A stretch of DNA of 64,000 nucleotides from Streptacidiphilus sp. PB12-B1b. Lineage in GTDB: Bacteria > Actinomycetota > Actinomycetes > Streptomycetales > Streptomycetaceae. Location: NCBI RefSeq assembly GCF_014084125.1, contig NZ_CP048405.1, forward strand, positions 1,302,001 to 1,366,000. Reading direction: 5' to 3'. Made by a program: the position numbers and the translations under genes. The notes under the pieces are model-generated. The model saw nothing but the letters and a program-made list of their open reading frames with translations, was not told the origin of the DNA and made no database searches. Numbering within the stretch: position 1 is the first letter of the stretch; the number at the start of each line of letters is the position of its first letter. Positions 55,093 to 64,000 of the stretch are shown piece by piece.

Positions 55093-56148
55093 GTGACCCG
55101 CAAGCGGATCCAGGACGAGGGCATCACGGTCGTGCGGCTGGGCGAGGGCCCCGGGCTGCGCGAGGACGAGATCGACGGCTGGTTCCGGATCGAGGCCGCC
55201 TGCGCCGTCGCCGACGACCCCGGTGACCCGGACGCTCCCGCCCGGCCGGAGCCGGGCGGCGGCCGCAACCGGGTGGCGGCGGTGCTGCGCGCCGTGACCG
55301 GCGGCGAGCAACTGCTGCGCTGGCTCGCCCGGGACGCCGAGGGCGAGCCGGTCGGCACGGCCGTGCTGCGGCTGGTCGACGCCGAGGGGCTGCGGGATTC
55401 GGCCCGGTTCCAGCTGTCCGTGCACCCGGACCGGCGCCGCGAGGGCGTCGGCGGGCTGCTGCTGGAGGCGGTCCGGGAGCAGGCGCGGGCGTCCGGCCGG
55501 AGCAGCCTGGTGGCGACCGTCGTGGCCGGGACGCCGGCGGAGGGGCTGCTGGTGTCCCGGGGCTTCGCCGCCGGGCAGGGCTACCGTCGGCTGCGGCTGG
55601 ACGTGGCCGGCTGCGACCAGGACGAGCTGCGGGCCGTGGTCCGGGCCGCCAGCGAGGGCTATCACCTGGCCCGCTGGCAGGGCGTGGTCCCCGCCGACCT
55701 GTCGGCGGCGTACGCCCGGGCCCGCAACGCCATGGGCGACACCGCGGACGAGTTGGACGAGGTGCGCGCCCCGTGGGACGAGGAGCGGGTGCGCAGGCTG
55801 GCCGAACGGCACGCGGCGCGCGGCGACGCGCTGCTGACGGTGGCCGCGCTCTGCGAGGACGAGCAGGGGCACGAGGCGGTGGCCGGGTTCAGCGAGATCG
55901 TGCTCCGGGACGGGGCCGGTCCGGTGGCCCGGCAGTCCGACACCGCGGTGGACCGGGCGCACCGGGGCCGGGGCCTGGGGCTGTGGGTGAAGGCGTCCAT
56001 GCTGCAGTGGCTGCTCGGCGCGCACCCGGAGGTGGCGGTGGTGGAGACGCTGTGCGCGGAGACCAACGAGCACATGATCGCCATCAATGAGCGGCTGGGC
56101 TTCCGGACGGTGGGTCAGGAGCGCGCCTTCCGGCTGGCGCTGGACTGA
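55093..56148 (+). CDS. Tandem-GNAT acetyltransferase
   Basis: A 351-aa protein; GTG 55093 follows GGAGG. Two GNAT folds are visible. The first (about 60-170) has the acetyl-CoA loop SVHPDRRREGVGGLLLEAV; the second (about 250-350) has VDRAHRGRGLGLWVKASML and ends with the typical NEHMIAINERLGFRTVG strand-helix. Double-GNAT proteins in Streptomyces modify small amines or proteins, but the substrate here is unknown. A 145-residue first part with an acidic opening precedes the first AcCoA loop. Confidence 0.87.
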   Translation: MTRKRIQDEGITVVRLGEGPGLREDEIDGWFRIEAACAVADDPGDPDAPARPEPGGGRNRVAAVLRAVTGGEQLLRWLARDAEGEPVGTAVLRLVDAEGLRDSARFQLSVHPDRRREGVGGLLLEAVREQARASGRSSLVATVVAGTPAEGLLVSRGFAAGQGYRRLRLDVAGCDQDELRAVVRAASEGYHLARWQGVVPADLSAAYARARNAMGDTADELDEVRAPWDEERVRRLAERHAARGDALLTVAALCEDEQGHEAVAGFSEIVLRDGAGPVARQSDTAVDRAHRGRGLGLWVKASMLQWLLGAHPEVAVVETLCAETNEHMIAINERLGFRTVGQERAFRLALD

Positions 56149-56177
56149 GCAGCGGGCCACGGCGGGCAGCCACCGCG

Positions 56178-56216
56178 GGCGGTCACGGCGGGCGGTCACG
56201 GCGGGCGGTCACGGTG
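56178..56216. repeat. Three tandem 13-bp repeats
   Basis: GGGCGGTCACGGC occurs at 56178-56190 and 56191-56203, and as GGGCGGTCACGGT at 56204-56216, just after the acetyltransferase gene. Likely replication slippage; no function is evident. The gap to 56405 holds no gene. Confidence 0.8.
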
Positions 56217-56405
56217 GGTCGGCGCGCGGCCCGGGGGCGGACGCCGGTACGCACGGCGCGCGCGCCCTCGCACAGGTGGTCGTCCCGCCCCCGGCTCCGT
56301 CCCCGCAAGGGTGAATCGTTCCGCTAACAGTGGCTCCCGTCCGAGCACCCCACCTATGATCGCTACCGTGCGTAGTGACTGAGCGGAGCACAGGACAGGA
56401 GAGCT

Positions 56406-58522
56406 GTGCCAGGCCCGAACGGAGCCCCGAGCGGCGAGGACAGCAGCACCGGCCGGGGGGTTGACTCGGGGTCGGGTACGGGTACGGGCGTTGGCATGAG
56501 CATGACTACAAGCACGGGCATGAGCACGGGCACAGGCACGGGCATGAGCGCGGGCACCGGTACCGGCGGCGGCGCTGCCGTCCGCGAGGCGGTGCAGGCC
56601 GCCGTGGACGCGGCCCTCGGCGCCGCGATCGGGGCATCCCTCGACGCCGCCGTCGCCGCGCCCCCGGCCCAGTCGTCGGCCGGGGCCCCGTCGGGGGCCG
56701 TCGGCGCGGCGGTCGGCAGCGGCGGCTCCGAGGGCGGCGCCGACCAGGCCGGAGCCGACCCGGCGGCGGTGTCCTGCCCCGCCTGCGACCAGCCGCACGA
56801 CCGCTCCAGCTGCCTCCAGGAGGCCCTGCGCGACAGCGAGACCCGCTTCCGCGCCGCCTTCACCGACGCCGGGATCGGCATGGCCCTGGTCGACGCCGAG
56901 GACCGGATCACCGAGGCCAACCCGGCCCTGGCGGAGATGCTCGGCCGTACCGTGGCGGAGCTGACCCGGCTGCACATCCACGAGCTGATGGACGTCGAGG
57001 AGCACCCGCGCCGCATCTACCTGGAACTGCTGCGCGGCGACCGGGACCGCATCCGGCTGGAGAAGCGGCTGCTGCACCGTCAGGGCCACGCGGTGTGGAC
57101 CAACATCACCGTCTCGCTGATCCGGGACGCCGGCGGCCTGCCGCAGTACACCCTGGCCATGGTCGAGGACATCTCCGAGACCCGCAGGCTCGGCGACCGG
57201 CTGCACTACCAGGCCCGGCACGACCCGCTGACCCGGCTGCCCAACCGCTCCCTCTTCTTCGAGCAGCTGACCGGAGCCCTGGCCGAGCCCGACCGCCGGA
57301 TCGGGCTGTGCTACCTCGACCTGGACGGCTTCTCGGCCGTCAACGACACCCTCGGCCCGCAGGTCGGCGACGAACTGCTGGTCGCCGTGGCCCGGCGGCT
57401 GGAGCAGCGCTTCGGCGAGCGCGGCCACCTGGTGGCGCGGGTCGGCGGCGACGAGTTCGCGGTGCTGGTGCCCCGGAGCCAGGGCGGCGCGGAGCTGTCC
57501 GCGCTGGCGGCCGAGATCGTGGAGGTCCTCGGCGTCCCCTACGACCTGGCCGGGCAGCGGGTGGCGGCCACCGCCAGCGTCGGCGTGGTGGAGCGCCCGG
57601 TGCCCGGCACCTCCCCGGCCGACCTGGTCAAGGACGCCGACGCCACCCTGTGCTGGGCCAAGGCCGACGGCCGGGCGCGCTGGGCCTTCTACGACGCCGA
57701 GCGGATCGCCGGGCAGATGACCCGCCAGCTGCTGGCGACGACCATGCGCCCGGCCCTGGAGCGCGGCGAGTTCGTGGTCGAGTACCAGCCGCTGGTCGAC
57801 CTCCAGGGCGAGGGGGAGCCGGCGCTGCTCGGGGTGGAGGCCCTGGTCCGCTGGCAGCACCCGCAGTTCGGCAGGCTCTCGCCGGACCGCTTCATCGGCA
57901 TCGCCGAGGAGACCGGTGCCATTGTCCCGCTCGGCCGCTGGGTGCTGGAGACCGCCTGCGCCCAGGCCAGGGCCTGGCTGGAGCGGTTCCCGCAGAGCGA
58001 GCTGTACGTCAGCGTGAATCTGGCGGCCCGCCAGTTCCGGGATTCGGACGTGGTCGCGGACGTCGCCGAGACCCTCGGCGCGACCCGGCTCCCGGCCCGG
58101 CTGCTGCAGCTCGAACTGACCGAGAGCGAGGTCATGGGCCCCGCCGGACGCCCGCGCGAGGGCCTGCACGCGCTGGCCGCGATGGGCGTGCGGATCGCCA
58201 TCGACGACTTCGGCACCGGCTACTCCAACCTGGCCTACCTCAGCCGGCTGCCGGTGCACGCCCTGAAGCTGGCCGGCTCCTTCGTCGAGGGCTTCCACGA
58301 CACCCCCCGGCCGAGGGCGAGGCGGTGGACGAGCAGATCGTCGCCGCGCTCGTCCGGCTGGCGCACACGCTGGGGCTGACCGTGACCGCCGAGGGCGTGG
58401 AGAGCGAGCTGCAGGCCGGGCTGCTCCGGGCCACCGGCTGCGACAGCGCGCAGGGCTGGCTCTACGGCCGGGCCGCCGAGGCGGCCGAGATCGACAAGCT
58501 GCTGGCGCGCCGGACCCGGTAG
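56406..58522 (+). pseudogene. PAS-GGDEF-EAL cyclic-di-GMP enzyme, -1 frameshift in the EAL domain
   Basis: GTG 56406 follows AGGAG. The first about 140 residues are low-complexity (Gly/Ser/Thr/Met repeats, then Ala-rich) with two Cys pairs (CPAC, SSC). Next come a PAS domain (about 143-255), GGDEF with the active-site motif intact at 347-351 and an EAL domain with EAL at 478-480, NLAARQF and DDFGTGYSNLAYL. The frame is lost after FVEGFHDTP at a run of six C (58303-58308). One added C restores PPAEGEAVDEQIVAAL through TAEGVE to the stop at 58522. As read, translation ends at 58379 without the last EAL segment. Intact, it would make and/or degrade c-di-GMP, which controls development in Streptomyces. 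Confidence 0.85.
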
Positions 58523-58604
58523 GCCCGGGCGTCCCGGCCCCGGCGCCCCGGCCGTCGGCGGCTCCGGGCGGCTCCGGCACCCGGGCGGCTACGGCTCCCG
58601 GCGG

Positions 58605-59864
58605 CTACCGCACCGAGCGGATCCGCCACACCAGCGCCGCGCCCAGCAGCGAGCTGAGGCCGGAGGCGACGTACAGCCCGCTGTAGCCGCCCAGGTAGTG
58701 GATGATCACCGCGGCCAGGACCGGGACCAGGACGTACGGCAGCGAGCCCATCTGCCCGGCCACGGCCAGATCCCGGGCCGAGTCCGTCCGCGACGGCAGC
58801 ACCTGGGTGACCAGCGCCAGGTCCACGCCCACGTACACGCCGAAGCCGACGCCCAGCAGCACCGAGCTGACCAGCGTCATGGTCCAGGTCGGCCAGGCCG
58901 CCAGCATCAGCGCGGGCACCGCCATCAGCACCGAACCGGCCGACACCAGCGGGCGGCGCGCCCCCAGCCGGTCCGAGAGCCGCCCGCTGACCACCGCCAC
59001 CGCCACCACCGCGGCCGCGTTCACCGCCACCACCAGCAGCAGGTCGCCCTTGCGGTGCACCACGTCGCTGAGGAAGTACGGGATGTAGAGCGTGCCCAGG
59101 CCGTAGCCGAGGTACATGATGAAGCGGGTCGCCAGCGCCCAGGCGAAGTCGGGCGTGCGCCGGGGGTCGATCCGCCAGCCGTCCAGCAGCAGGCCCCAGG
59201 ACAGCCGCTGCCGGGCCTCGCGCGGCAGCGGGCGGTCCGGCGTGCTCCGGGCGAACGGCAGCACCAGCAGCAGCGTCGCCGCCAGCACCAGGTAGCCCGC
59301 CAGGCTGCCCGGCGCCAGCCCCACCAGCACGCCGCCCAGCGCCAGCCCGGCCGCCTGCGGCACCGACGCCCACCCCAGCACCCGCCCCCGCTCCGCCACC
59401 GGGACCAGGTCGGGGACGACGGTGTTCAGCCCCGCGCCCAGCGCGCACATGGCCGCCGACAGGCCCAGCGCGCCCAGCGACACCGCCCATACGCTGTCGG
59501 CGAGCCCCATGGCGGCCAGCACCAGGATCGAGGCGGCCGTGCCGCCCAGCATCCACGGCCGCCGCCGCCCGTGGCGGCCGGTGGTACGGTCCGACAGCGC
59601 CCCCGCCAGCGGCGCGGCGACCAGCCCGGCGACCGCGCCCACGGCGCTGGCCCAGGCGTACGCGACGACCTTGCCGTGCGGGTCGATGGCGGCGATCTGC
59701 TGCGGGATCAGAAAGGTGCTGGGGGTCTGCAGCGCGATCTGCATACCGAAGTTGGCCAGTACGAACCCGCCCAGCCAGCCCCGGCCGACCGCGCCGGGCG
59801 GCGGCTGCGGCGGCGCTCCGGGGGCGACGGTCCCGGGGACGTCGTCGTCGGTGACATGCGCCAC
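58605..59864 (-). CDS. MFS transporter (12 TM)
   Basis: A 419-aa major-facilitator protein; GTG 59864 follows GAGGAG. Twelve hydrophobic helices, with the MFS motif between helices 2 and 3 (GALSDRTTGRHGRRRPWML) and the matching loop in the second half (GRLSDRLGARRPLVSAG). The first loop resembles sugar:cation symporters and drug exporters of the SLC45-like group. A palindrome in the promoter suggests control by a TetR-type repressor not encoded next to it. Confidence 0.88.
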   Translation of the reverse strand: MAHVTDDDVPGTVAPGAPPQPPPGAVGRGWLGGFVLANFGMQIALQTPSTFLIPQQIAAIDPHGKVVAYAWASAVGAVAGLVAAPLAGALSDRTTGRHGRRRPWMLGGTAASILVLAAMGLADSVWAVSLGALGLSAAMCALGAGLNTVVPDLVPVAERGRVLGWASVPQAAGLALGGVLVGLAPGSLAGYLVLAATLLLVLPFARSTPDRPLPREARQRLSWGLLLDGWRIDPRRTPDFAWALATRFIMYLGYGLGTLYIPYFLSDVVHRKGDLLLVVAVNAAAVVAVAVVSGRLSDRLGARRPLVSAGSVLMAVPALMLAAWPTWTMTLVSSVLLGVGFGVYVGVDLALVTQVLPSRTDSARDLAVAGQMGSLPYVLVPVLAAVIIHYLGGYSGLYVASGLSSLLGAALVWRIRSVR

Positions 59865-59912
59865 TGCTGCTCCTCGGAGGCTCCTCGGACGGGCGGTGTT
59901 CCCCGGGCAAAA

Positions 59913-59925
59913 TGAGCACTGCTCA
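59913..59925. promoter_or_regulatory. Palindromic operator upstream of the MFS gene
   Basis: TGAGCA-C-TGCTCA is a perfect 6+1+6 palindrome, 49 bp before the GTG of the minus-strand MFS gene, within AAAA/TTTT flanks. The form fits TetR-family operators. No regulator gene is adjacent. Confidence 0.6.
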
Positions 59926-60156
59926 CGTTTTGGCTGGGCTCATGGTAGGGATCGGCCAGGCCCGGCGCCAGACCTCCGACCGGATCCGTGCGGCCGGAGC
60001 GTAGGGGCCATCCGGGTGGTCCGCCAATACGACATTCGGACGGTTCCCCTGCGGTTCGATCGGCAGACGACCCGGAAATCCGACCGCGCGTGCATCGTCG
60101 GTGGAGGCGGTACGGCCTTCCGCCTCCGACCACCGTCAGAAGGGACCGCACGTCAG

Positions 60157-60912
60157 ATGTCCACCACCAGCGGAACCGCCGCAGTCGCCGGGGCGGTGCT
60201 GATCCTCTGCGCCTCGTCCGCGCGGGCCGCCACCCCCGCCGGCCCTGCCGCGCCGGAGCTGAGCTCTCTGACGGTCGCCCAGCGCGTCCTCGGCCCCCAG
60301 GGCGGCGACATCACCGCCCCGGTCCCGGCCGGGAAGGTCACCCTGGAGGTCCCGGCCGAGGCGCTGCGCGAACCGGCCGACGTCAGGCTCACCACCGCGG
60401 ACGCGGCCGGTGTCGACGACCTGCTGGCCGGAGAGGGCTTCACCGCGCAGCGCACCGTCGCCGCCGTCGGCCTGAAGGCGTACACCCTGGCCGGTGATCC
60501 GCTGGACCGCCCCTTCGCCCGGCCGCTCACCCTCACCGTCACCGGGAGGTCCCTCGGCGCGCCGGTGGAGCAGGTCGTCCAGCTGAACCTGGCCTCGCCG
60601 CGGATGCTGCCCGCGCAGCTGGAGCCCGGCAGCGTGAGCATCCTGACGGACGGCCAGCCCGATCTCGCGGTGATCGCCCCCAAGGGCGTCGCGCTGCACC
60701 CGAGGCCGGGCCAGGGGGCCGTGGCGGCGCGGGTGGACGCCGACGCCGCCTCCATGGACGGCCGGACCAGGGCCGCGACGGTGACCAACACCGGTGGCAG
60801 GATCGGCCGACCGCCGTCGCTGCCCCGGCTGCTGGGGGCGGTCGCGCTCTCCGCGGGCACGGCCCTGGCCGTCGTCCTGCTGCACCGCCGCCGACCCCTG
60901 CCCCGGGTATGA
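60157..60912 (+). CDS. Exported protein with C-terminal membrane anchor, unknown function
   Basis: A 251-aa protein; ATG 60157 follows AGAAGGG at long spacing. Signal peptide MSTTSGTAAVAGAVLILCAS with cleavage near ARAATPA, an extracellular beta-rich domain (ITAPVPAGKVTLEVPAEALR, VQLNLASPRMLPAQ, GVALHPRPGQG), and a C-terminal helix (LLGAVALSAGTALAVVLL) followed by HRRRPLP. No LPXTG. It overlaps the transglycosylase gene by 4 bp (ATGA), so the two are made together and may act at the cell surface. The 292-bp gap upstream contains the MFS operator and no gene. Confidence 0.7.
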   Translation: MSTTSGTAAVAGAVLILCASSARAATPAGPAAPELSSLTVAQRVLGPQGGDITAPVPAGKVTLEVPAEALREPADVRLTTADAAGVDDLLAGEGFTAQRTVAAVGLKAYTLAGDPLDRPFARPLTLTVTGRSLGAPVEQVVQLNLASPRMLPAQLEPGSVSILTDGQPDLAVIAPKGVALHPRPGQGAVAARVDADAASMDGRTRAATVTNTGGRIGRPPSLPRLLGAVALSAGTALAVVLLHRRRPLPRV

Positions 60913-62201
60913 ACGAGCCGCAGCGGCCGATGGCCGCCACCCGGATCGGACTGGCCGTCGTCGCCGGAGCCCTGCTCGCGGCGCTGCTGGGGGCGGCGCA
61001 GTCGCCTCAGGCCCGGGCGCTCCCGGCGGCCGCCCCCGGCTTCGCCGGCGTCTCCACGCTCGCCGCCGTCTCCGCCTCGGACGCGGTGCCCGGCGCCGCC
61101 CCCGACAGCGCCCCCGGCGCGGTCTCCGGGCCGGTCTCGGTCGACGCCATGTCGGCCGCCGCCGCGCAGACGCCGTACCTGCAGGGCCTGTTCGGCCGCA
61201 CGCCGTCGCAGGACGAGATCGCCTCCGGCCAGGCCCGCGAGGACCTCCCGGCGTTCGGTGCGGAGCCGCTGGCCGTGAACGGCGTCGGCACGGTCTACGT
61301 GCCGGCGGACGGCATCGGCATGGTCCCGGACGGGGACTCGGCCGACATCCAGGCGGGCCTGAGCAGCTCCAACGCCGCCTACGCCCCGGTCGACCTGCAG
61401 ATGCCGCCCTCCAGCGGCACCCCGCAGCTGCCGCACACCGTCTACCTGGCCTACCTGGCCGCGGAGTCGCGCGAGCGCCGGCACCGCCCCGGCTGCCACC
61501 TGGACTGGCCGATGCTGGCCGGGATCGGCCAGATCGAGTCCTCGCAGGCGTACGCGGGCCGGGTGCTGTCCGACGGCACCAGCTATCCGGCGATCTACGG
61601 GCCCACCCTCAACGGCTCCAACGGCTACATGGTGGTGCGCGACACCGACCACGGCCGGCTGGACGGTGACCGGGTCTGGGACCGGGCCGTGGGCCCCATG
61701 CAGTTCATGCCCACGACCTGGGAGGAGTGGGGCGCCGACGGCAACGGCGACGGCCGGGCCGACCCGCAGAACATCTACGACGCCGCCCTCACCACCGCCC
61801 GCTACCTGTGCGCCGACGGCCGCGACCTCTCGGTGCCCGGGGAGTACGACGACGCGGTGCTCACCTACAACGACGACCAGAACTACGTGACGGCGGTGCG
61901 GGCCTGGGCCGCGTACTACCGCCAGGGCGCCTCCGGGCAGTTCCGCCCCCGGCCGCACCGCCACCCGCGTCCGCAGCCCCGGCCGCCGGTCACCCCACCG
62001 AACCCGAACCCCAGCTCGGCCCCGGAGGTGCCGACCTCCCCGGTCGTCCCGATCGTCCCGGTCCCGGCGACGCCGTCCGCCGCGTCGTCCGGGCCGACGT
62101 CCTCCCAACCGTCCGCACCCGGCCCGTCCGGTTCGCAGGAGCCCGCGTCGGCCCGGCCGGGATCACCCCGTCCGGCCTGGCCGCTGCCGTTCAAGCCCTG
62201 A
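60909..62201 (+). CDS. Exported lytic murein transglycosylase
   Basis: A 430-aa secreted enzyme that cleaves peptidoglycan glycan strands to 1,6-anhydro ends. Signal/anchor segment GLAVVAGALLAALLGAAQSP. The SLT-like fold has catalytic E210 in MLAGIGQIESSQAYAG, then GPMQFMPTTWEEWGADGNGD and AVLTYNDDQNYVTAVRAWA. A Pro/Ser-rich tail of about 80 residues follows the domain. The start overlaps the stop of the upstream exported protein. Confidence 0.92.
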   Translation: MNEPQRPMAATRIGLAVVAGALLAALLGAAQSPQARALPAAAPGFAGVSTLAAVSASDAVPGAAPDSAPGAVSGPVSVDAMSAAAAQTPYLQGLFGRTPSQDEIASGQAREDLPAFGAEPLAVNGVGTVYVPADGIGMVPDGDSADIQAGLSSSNAAYAPVDLQMPPSSGTPQLPHTVYLAYLAAESRERRHRPGCHLDWPMLAGIGQIESSQAYAGRVLSDGTSYPAIYGPTLNGSNGYMVVRDTDHGRLDGDRVWDRAVGPMQFMPTTWEEWGADGNGDGRADPQNIYDAALTTARYLCADGRDLSVPGEYDDAVLTYNDDQNYVTAVRAWAAYYRQGASGQFRPRPHRHPRPQPRPPVTPPNPNPSSAPEVPTSPVVPIVPVPATPSAASSGPTSSQPSAPGPSGSQEPASARPGSPRPAWPLPFKP

Positions 62202-62221
62202 GCGTGTAGCAGAATCTGCGG

Positions 62222-62599
62222 ATGACCCCTGAAGCGTTGCGAGCCGCCTGCCTGGAGCTGAACGGAGCCGTCGAGACCTTCCCGTTCGGCCCGGAGACGT
62301 CCGTGTTCAAGGTCGGCGGGAAGATCTTCGCGCTGACCGCGCTGCGGGGCGAACCGCTGCGGATCAGCCTGAAGTGCGATCCGGAGCTGGCCGTGCGGCT
62401 GCGCGCGGCGCACCCGGAGATCACCGGCGGCTGGCACCTCAACAAGCGGCACTGGAACACCGTGCGGCTGGACGGCGGGGTGCCGCCGCTGCTGCTCGGG
62501 GAGATGATCGAGGACTCCTACGACCTGGTCGTCTCCCGGCTGCCGCGGGCCCAGCGGCTGCTGCTCGACTGGCCCGGCAACCGCCGCAGCGGCCGGTAG
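62222..62599 (+). CDS. MmcQ/YjbR family protein
   Basis: A 125-aa protein of the MmcQ/YjbR fold: LRAACLELNGAVETFPFGPE, KIFALTALRGEPLRISLKCD and GWHLNKRHWNTVRLDGGVP are the family landmarks. The family has a CyaY-like/DNA-binding-like fold; no biochemical role is established. It starts 20 bp after the transglycosylase stop with no strong ribosome site. Confidence 0.9.
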   Translation: MTPEALRAACLELNGAVETFPFGPETSVFKVGGKIFALTALRGEPLRISLKCDPELAVRLRAAHPEITGGWHLNKRHWNTVRLDGGVPPLLLGEMIEDSYDLVVSRLPRAQRLLLDWPGNRRSGR

Positions 62600-62734
62600 C
62601 CCGGGACGGCCGGGGCCGGGATAGGCTCAGCCGTCGCGGGACTGACCAGCAGTGAGAAACCAGTGGGCGGCTCCGCCGTCCTGCGCCATGGTGCTGCGAC
62701 GACGAAGTGGCGTGGTCGAAGGGGTGTCGGCAGG

Positions 62735-64000
62735 GTGACGGACGAGCTTTCTTTCGCTGTGCTCGGCGAGCTGCGTGCGTACCGGGGAGATGCCGAGCTG
62801 CGGGTCGGGCCGCCGCAGCTGCGGGCCGTGCTCGCGGCCCTGCTGCTGCGGTCGGGGCACGCGGTCTCGATGGCGCAGCTGGTCGACGCCCTGTGGAGTT
62901 CCGAACCGCCCAGCACGGCCGTCACGATGATCCGGACCTACGCCTGGCAGCTGCGGCGGCTCCTGGAGCCGGACCCCTCGACGCTGAGCGTGCTGCTGTC
63001 GGCCGGGGACGGCTACCGGCTGGCCGTCCCGCTGTCCGCGCTGGACGTCTGGCGGGCCGAGTCGCTGATCCGGGAGTCGGCGCAGGCCCGCTCCTCGGGG
63101 CGGACGGAGGCGGCGAGCGCGCTGCTCGCCGACGCCCTCGACCTGTGGCAGGGGGAGTCGCTGGCAGGCGTGCCCGGGCCCTTCGCGCAGGGGCAGCGGG
63201 ACCGGCTGGAGGAGCTGCGGGTCGCGGTGCTGGAGGAGCGCTTCGACCTGGACCTGGCCCTCGGCCGCCACCGGCTGGTCGTCCCGGGGCTGGCGGAGCT
63301 GACGACCGAGCACCCGCTGCGCGAGCGCCCCTACGCCCTGCTGATGCGCGCGCTGTACGGAGCGGGCCGGCAGGCCGACGCGCTCGCGGTGTTCAGCGGC
63401 GTCCGGAAGCTGCTCGCGGAGGAGCAGGGCATCGATCCGGGGCCGGAGCTGAGCGCGGTGCACCGGCAGATCCTGGAATGCGATCCGGCCCTGTCCATGG
63501 CGGCGGCCGAGGACGTCGTGACCCGCGACGAGCCCAGGCCGGGACCGGAGGACGATCCGGCACTCGGCCCGGGCCCGCAACCGGCTCCCCAGCTGCCGGT
63601 ACCGGCGCAACTCCCCTCCGATCTGCCCGACTTCATCGGCCGGGCCGGCGCCGCCGCCAGCCTGTGCGCCCTGCTGGAGCGGCCCGGGCACCCGGCGCTG
63701 ACGGTGGTGGCGCTGGTCGGGATGGGCGGGATCGGCAAGACCTCGCTGGCCCTGCGCATCGCGCACGGGGTACGCCAGGCGTACCCCGACGGCCAGCTCT
63801 ACGCCGACCTGCGCGGGAACGACGACACTCCGGTGGAGCCCGGCGTCGTCCTGTCGGGCTTCCTCACCGCGCTGGGCGTCGAGGTCCGGTGGATACCCGA
63901 GGGGCTCGACGACCGCTGCAAGCTGTTCCGTTCCATGCTGGACAGCCGCCGGATACTGATCGTGCTGGACAACGCGCGGGACGCGGCGCAGGTGCTGGAC
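62735..64000 (+). CDS. SARP-family regulator with NB-ARC domain, 3' truncated by window end
   Basis: The first 422 codons, from GTG 62735 (AAGGGG upstream), run in frame to the window end. OmpR-like DNA-binding domain (about 6-90): [20 protein letters not shown] and [21 protein letters not shown] bacterial transcriptional activation domain follows (about 98-245, [20 protein letters not shown] and [15 protein letters not shown]). Then comes an NB-ARC ATPase with P-loop [16 protein letters not shown] (about 329-344) and [17 protein letters not shown] as Walker B. This is the AfsR-type layout; such regulators often lie in or beside secondary-metabolite clusters, which may begin past 64000. Confidence 0.93.
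   Translation, partial: MTDELSFAVLGELRAYRGDAELRVGPPQLRAVLAALLLRSGHAVSMAQLVDALWSSEPPSTAVTMIRTYAWQLRRLLEPDPSTLSVLLSAGDGYRLAVPLSALDVWRAESLIRESAQARSSGRTEAASALLADALDLWQGESLAGVPGPFAQGQRDRLEELRVAVLEERFDLDLALGRHRLVVPGLAELTTEHPLRERPYALLMRALYGAGRQADALAVFSGVRKLLAEEQGIDPGPELSAVHRQILECDPALSMAAAEDVVTRDEPRPGPEDDPALGPGPQPAPQLPVPAQLPSDLPDFIGRAGAAASLCALLERPGHPALTVVALVGMGGIGKTSLALRIAHGVRQAYPDGQLYADLRGNDDTPVEPGVVLSGFLTALGVEVRWIPEGLDDRCKLFRSMLDSRRILIVLDNARDAAQVLD

Noticed and set aside
56485..56575. Repeats in the GGDEF-EAL gene start as a VNTR outside coding sequence
   Set aside because: They are in frame and encode the low-complexity Gly/Thr/Ser/Met N-terminus, so they belong to the gene.

Overview
The window is about 72% G+C, most genes start ATG or GTG behind a GGAGG-like site, and the gene content is that of the Streptomycetaceae: three secreted chitinases with DasR-type operators, a SARP-type regulator, a class F sortase, an acyl-CoA carboxylase beta/epsilon pair and DUF3618. 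Gene order cysO-cysM-HTH-metallo-hydrolase-GlcNAc PTS-rph-rdgB ... bcp-DUF3618-groES-like-PBP is recalled from Streptomyces chromosomes and partly from Mycobacterium (cysO-cysM ... Rv1339-rph-rdgB). The genus (Streptomyces, Kitasatospora or Streptacidiphilus) cannot be fixed from sequence alone. The window looks chromosomal and mostly core, with a few accessory islets.

Left part (1-15 kb): carrier-protein-dependent cysteine synthesis (cysO, cysM), a GlcNAc-type PTS IIC/IIB pair, rph-rdgB, then an accessory islet consisting of an HNH endonuclease gene followed 12 nt later by an unusual tRNA-like gene. Next are two tandem GH18 chitinases, the first broken by a -1 frameshift, followed by bcp, DUF3618, a groES-like gene and a bifunctional penicillin-binding protein.

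Middle (15-36.5 kb): a three-gene ABC exporter, a lipoprotein GH20 hexosaminidase, a class V aminotransferase, DUF445, an adenosine/aminodeoxyfutalosine deaminase, an FAD oxidoreductase plus phosphonatase-like hydrolase behind a GntR-like palindrome, a NagD-like HAD, a sortase pair, a TetR regulator with its own operator, ung, a VTT-family membrane protein, and a sugar-type ABC importer operon that continues into a HAD phosphatase and a ribonuclease J-like beta-CASP hydrolase.

Right part (36.5-64 kb): a potassium block (kimA behind a structured leader, then kdpD-kdpE without kdpFABC), a DsbA-like protein lacking its second active-site cysteine, accB-accE, a third GH18 chitinase with a textbook tandem DasR operator, a PLP enzyme and a luciferase-like oxidoreductase, tRNA-Lys followed by two truncated genes (a recombination scar), a divergent seryl-tRNA synthetase, a GH1 beta-glucosidase with a divergent ROK regulator, a PAS-GGDEF-EAL protein broken by a second -1 frameshift, an MFS exporter, a lytic transglycosylase and the 5' part of a SARP-NB-ARC regulator that runs off the window.

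Two themes link the genes. Chitin and glycan use: GH18 x3, GH20, GH1, the PTS and the ROK regulator. Potassium homeostasis: kimA and kdpDE. The less ordinary items are the HNH/tRNA-like pair, the importer-phosphatase-beta-CASP operon, the kimA leader, and two frameshifts that are each repaired by adding one C to a C run.
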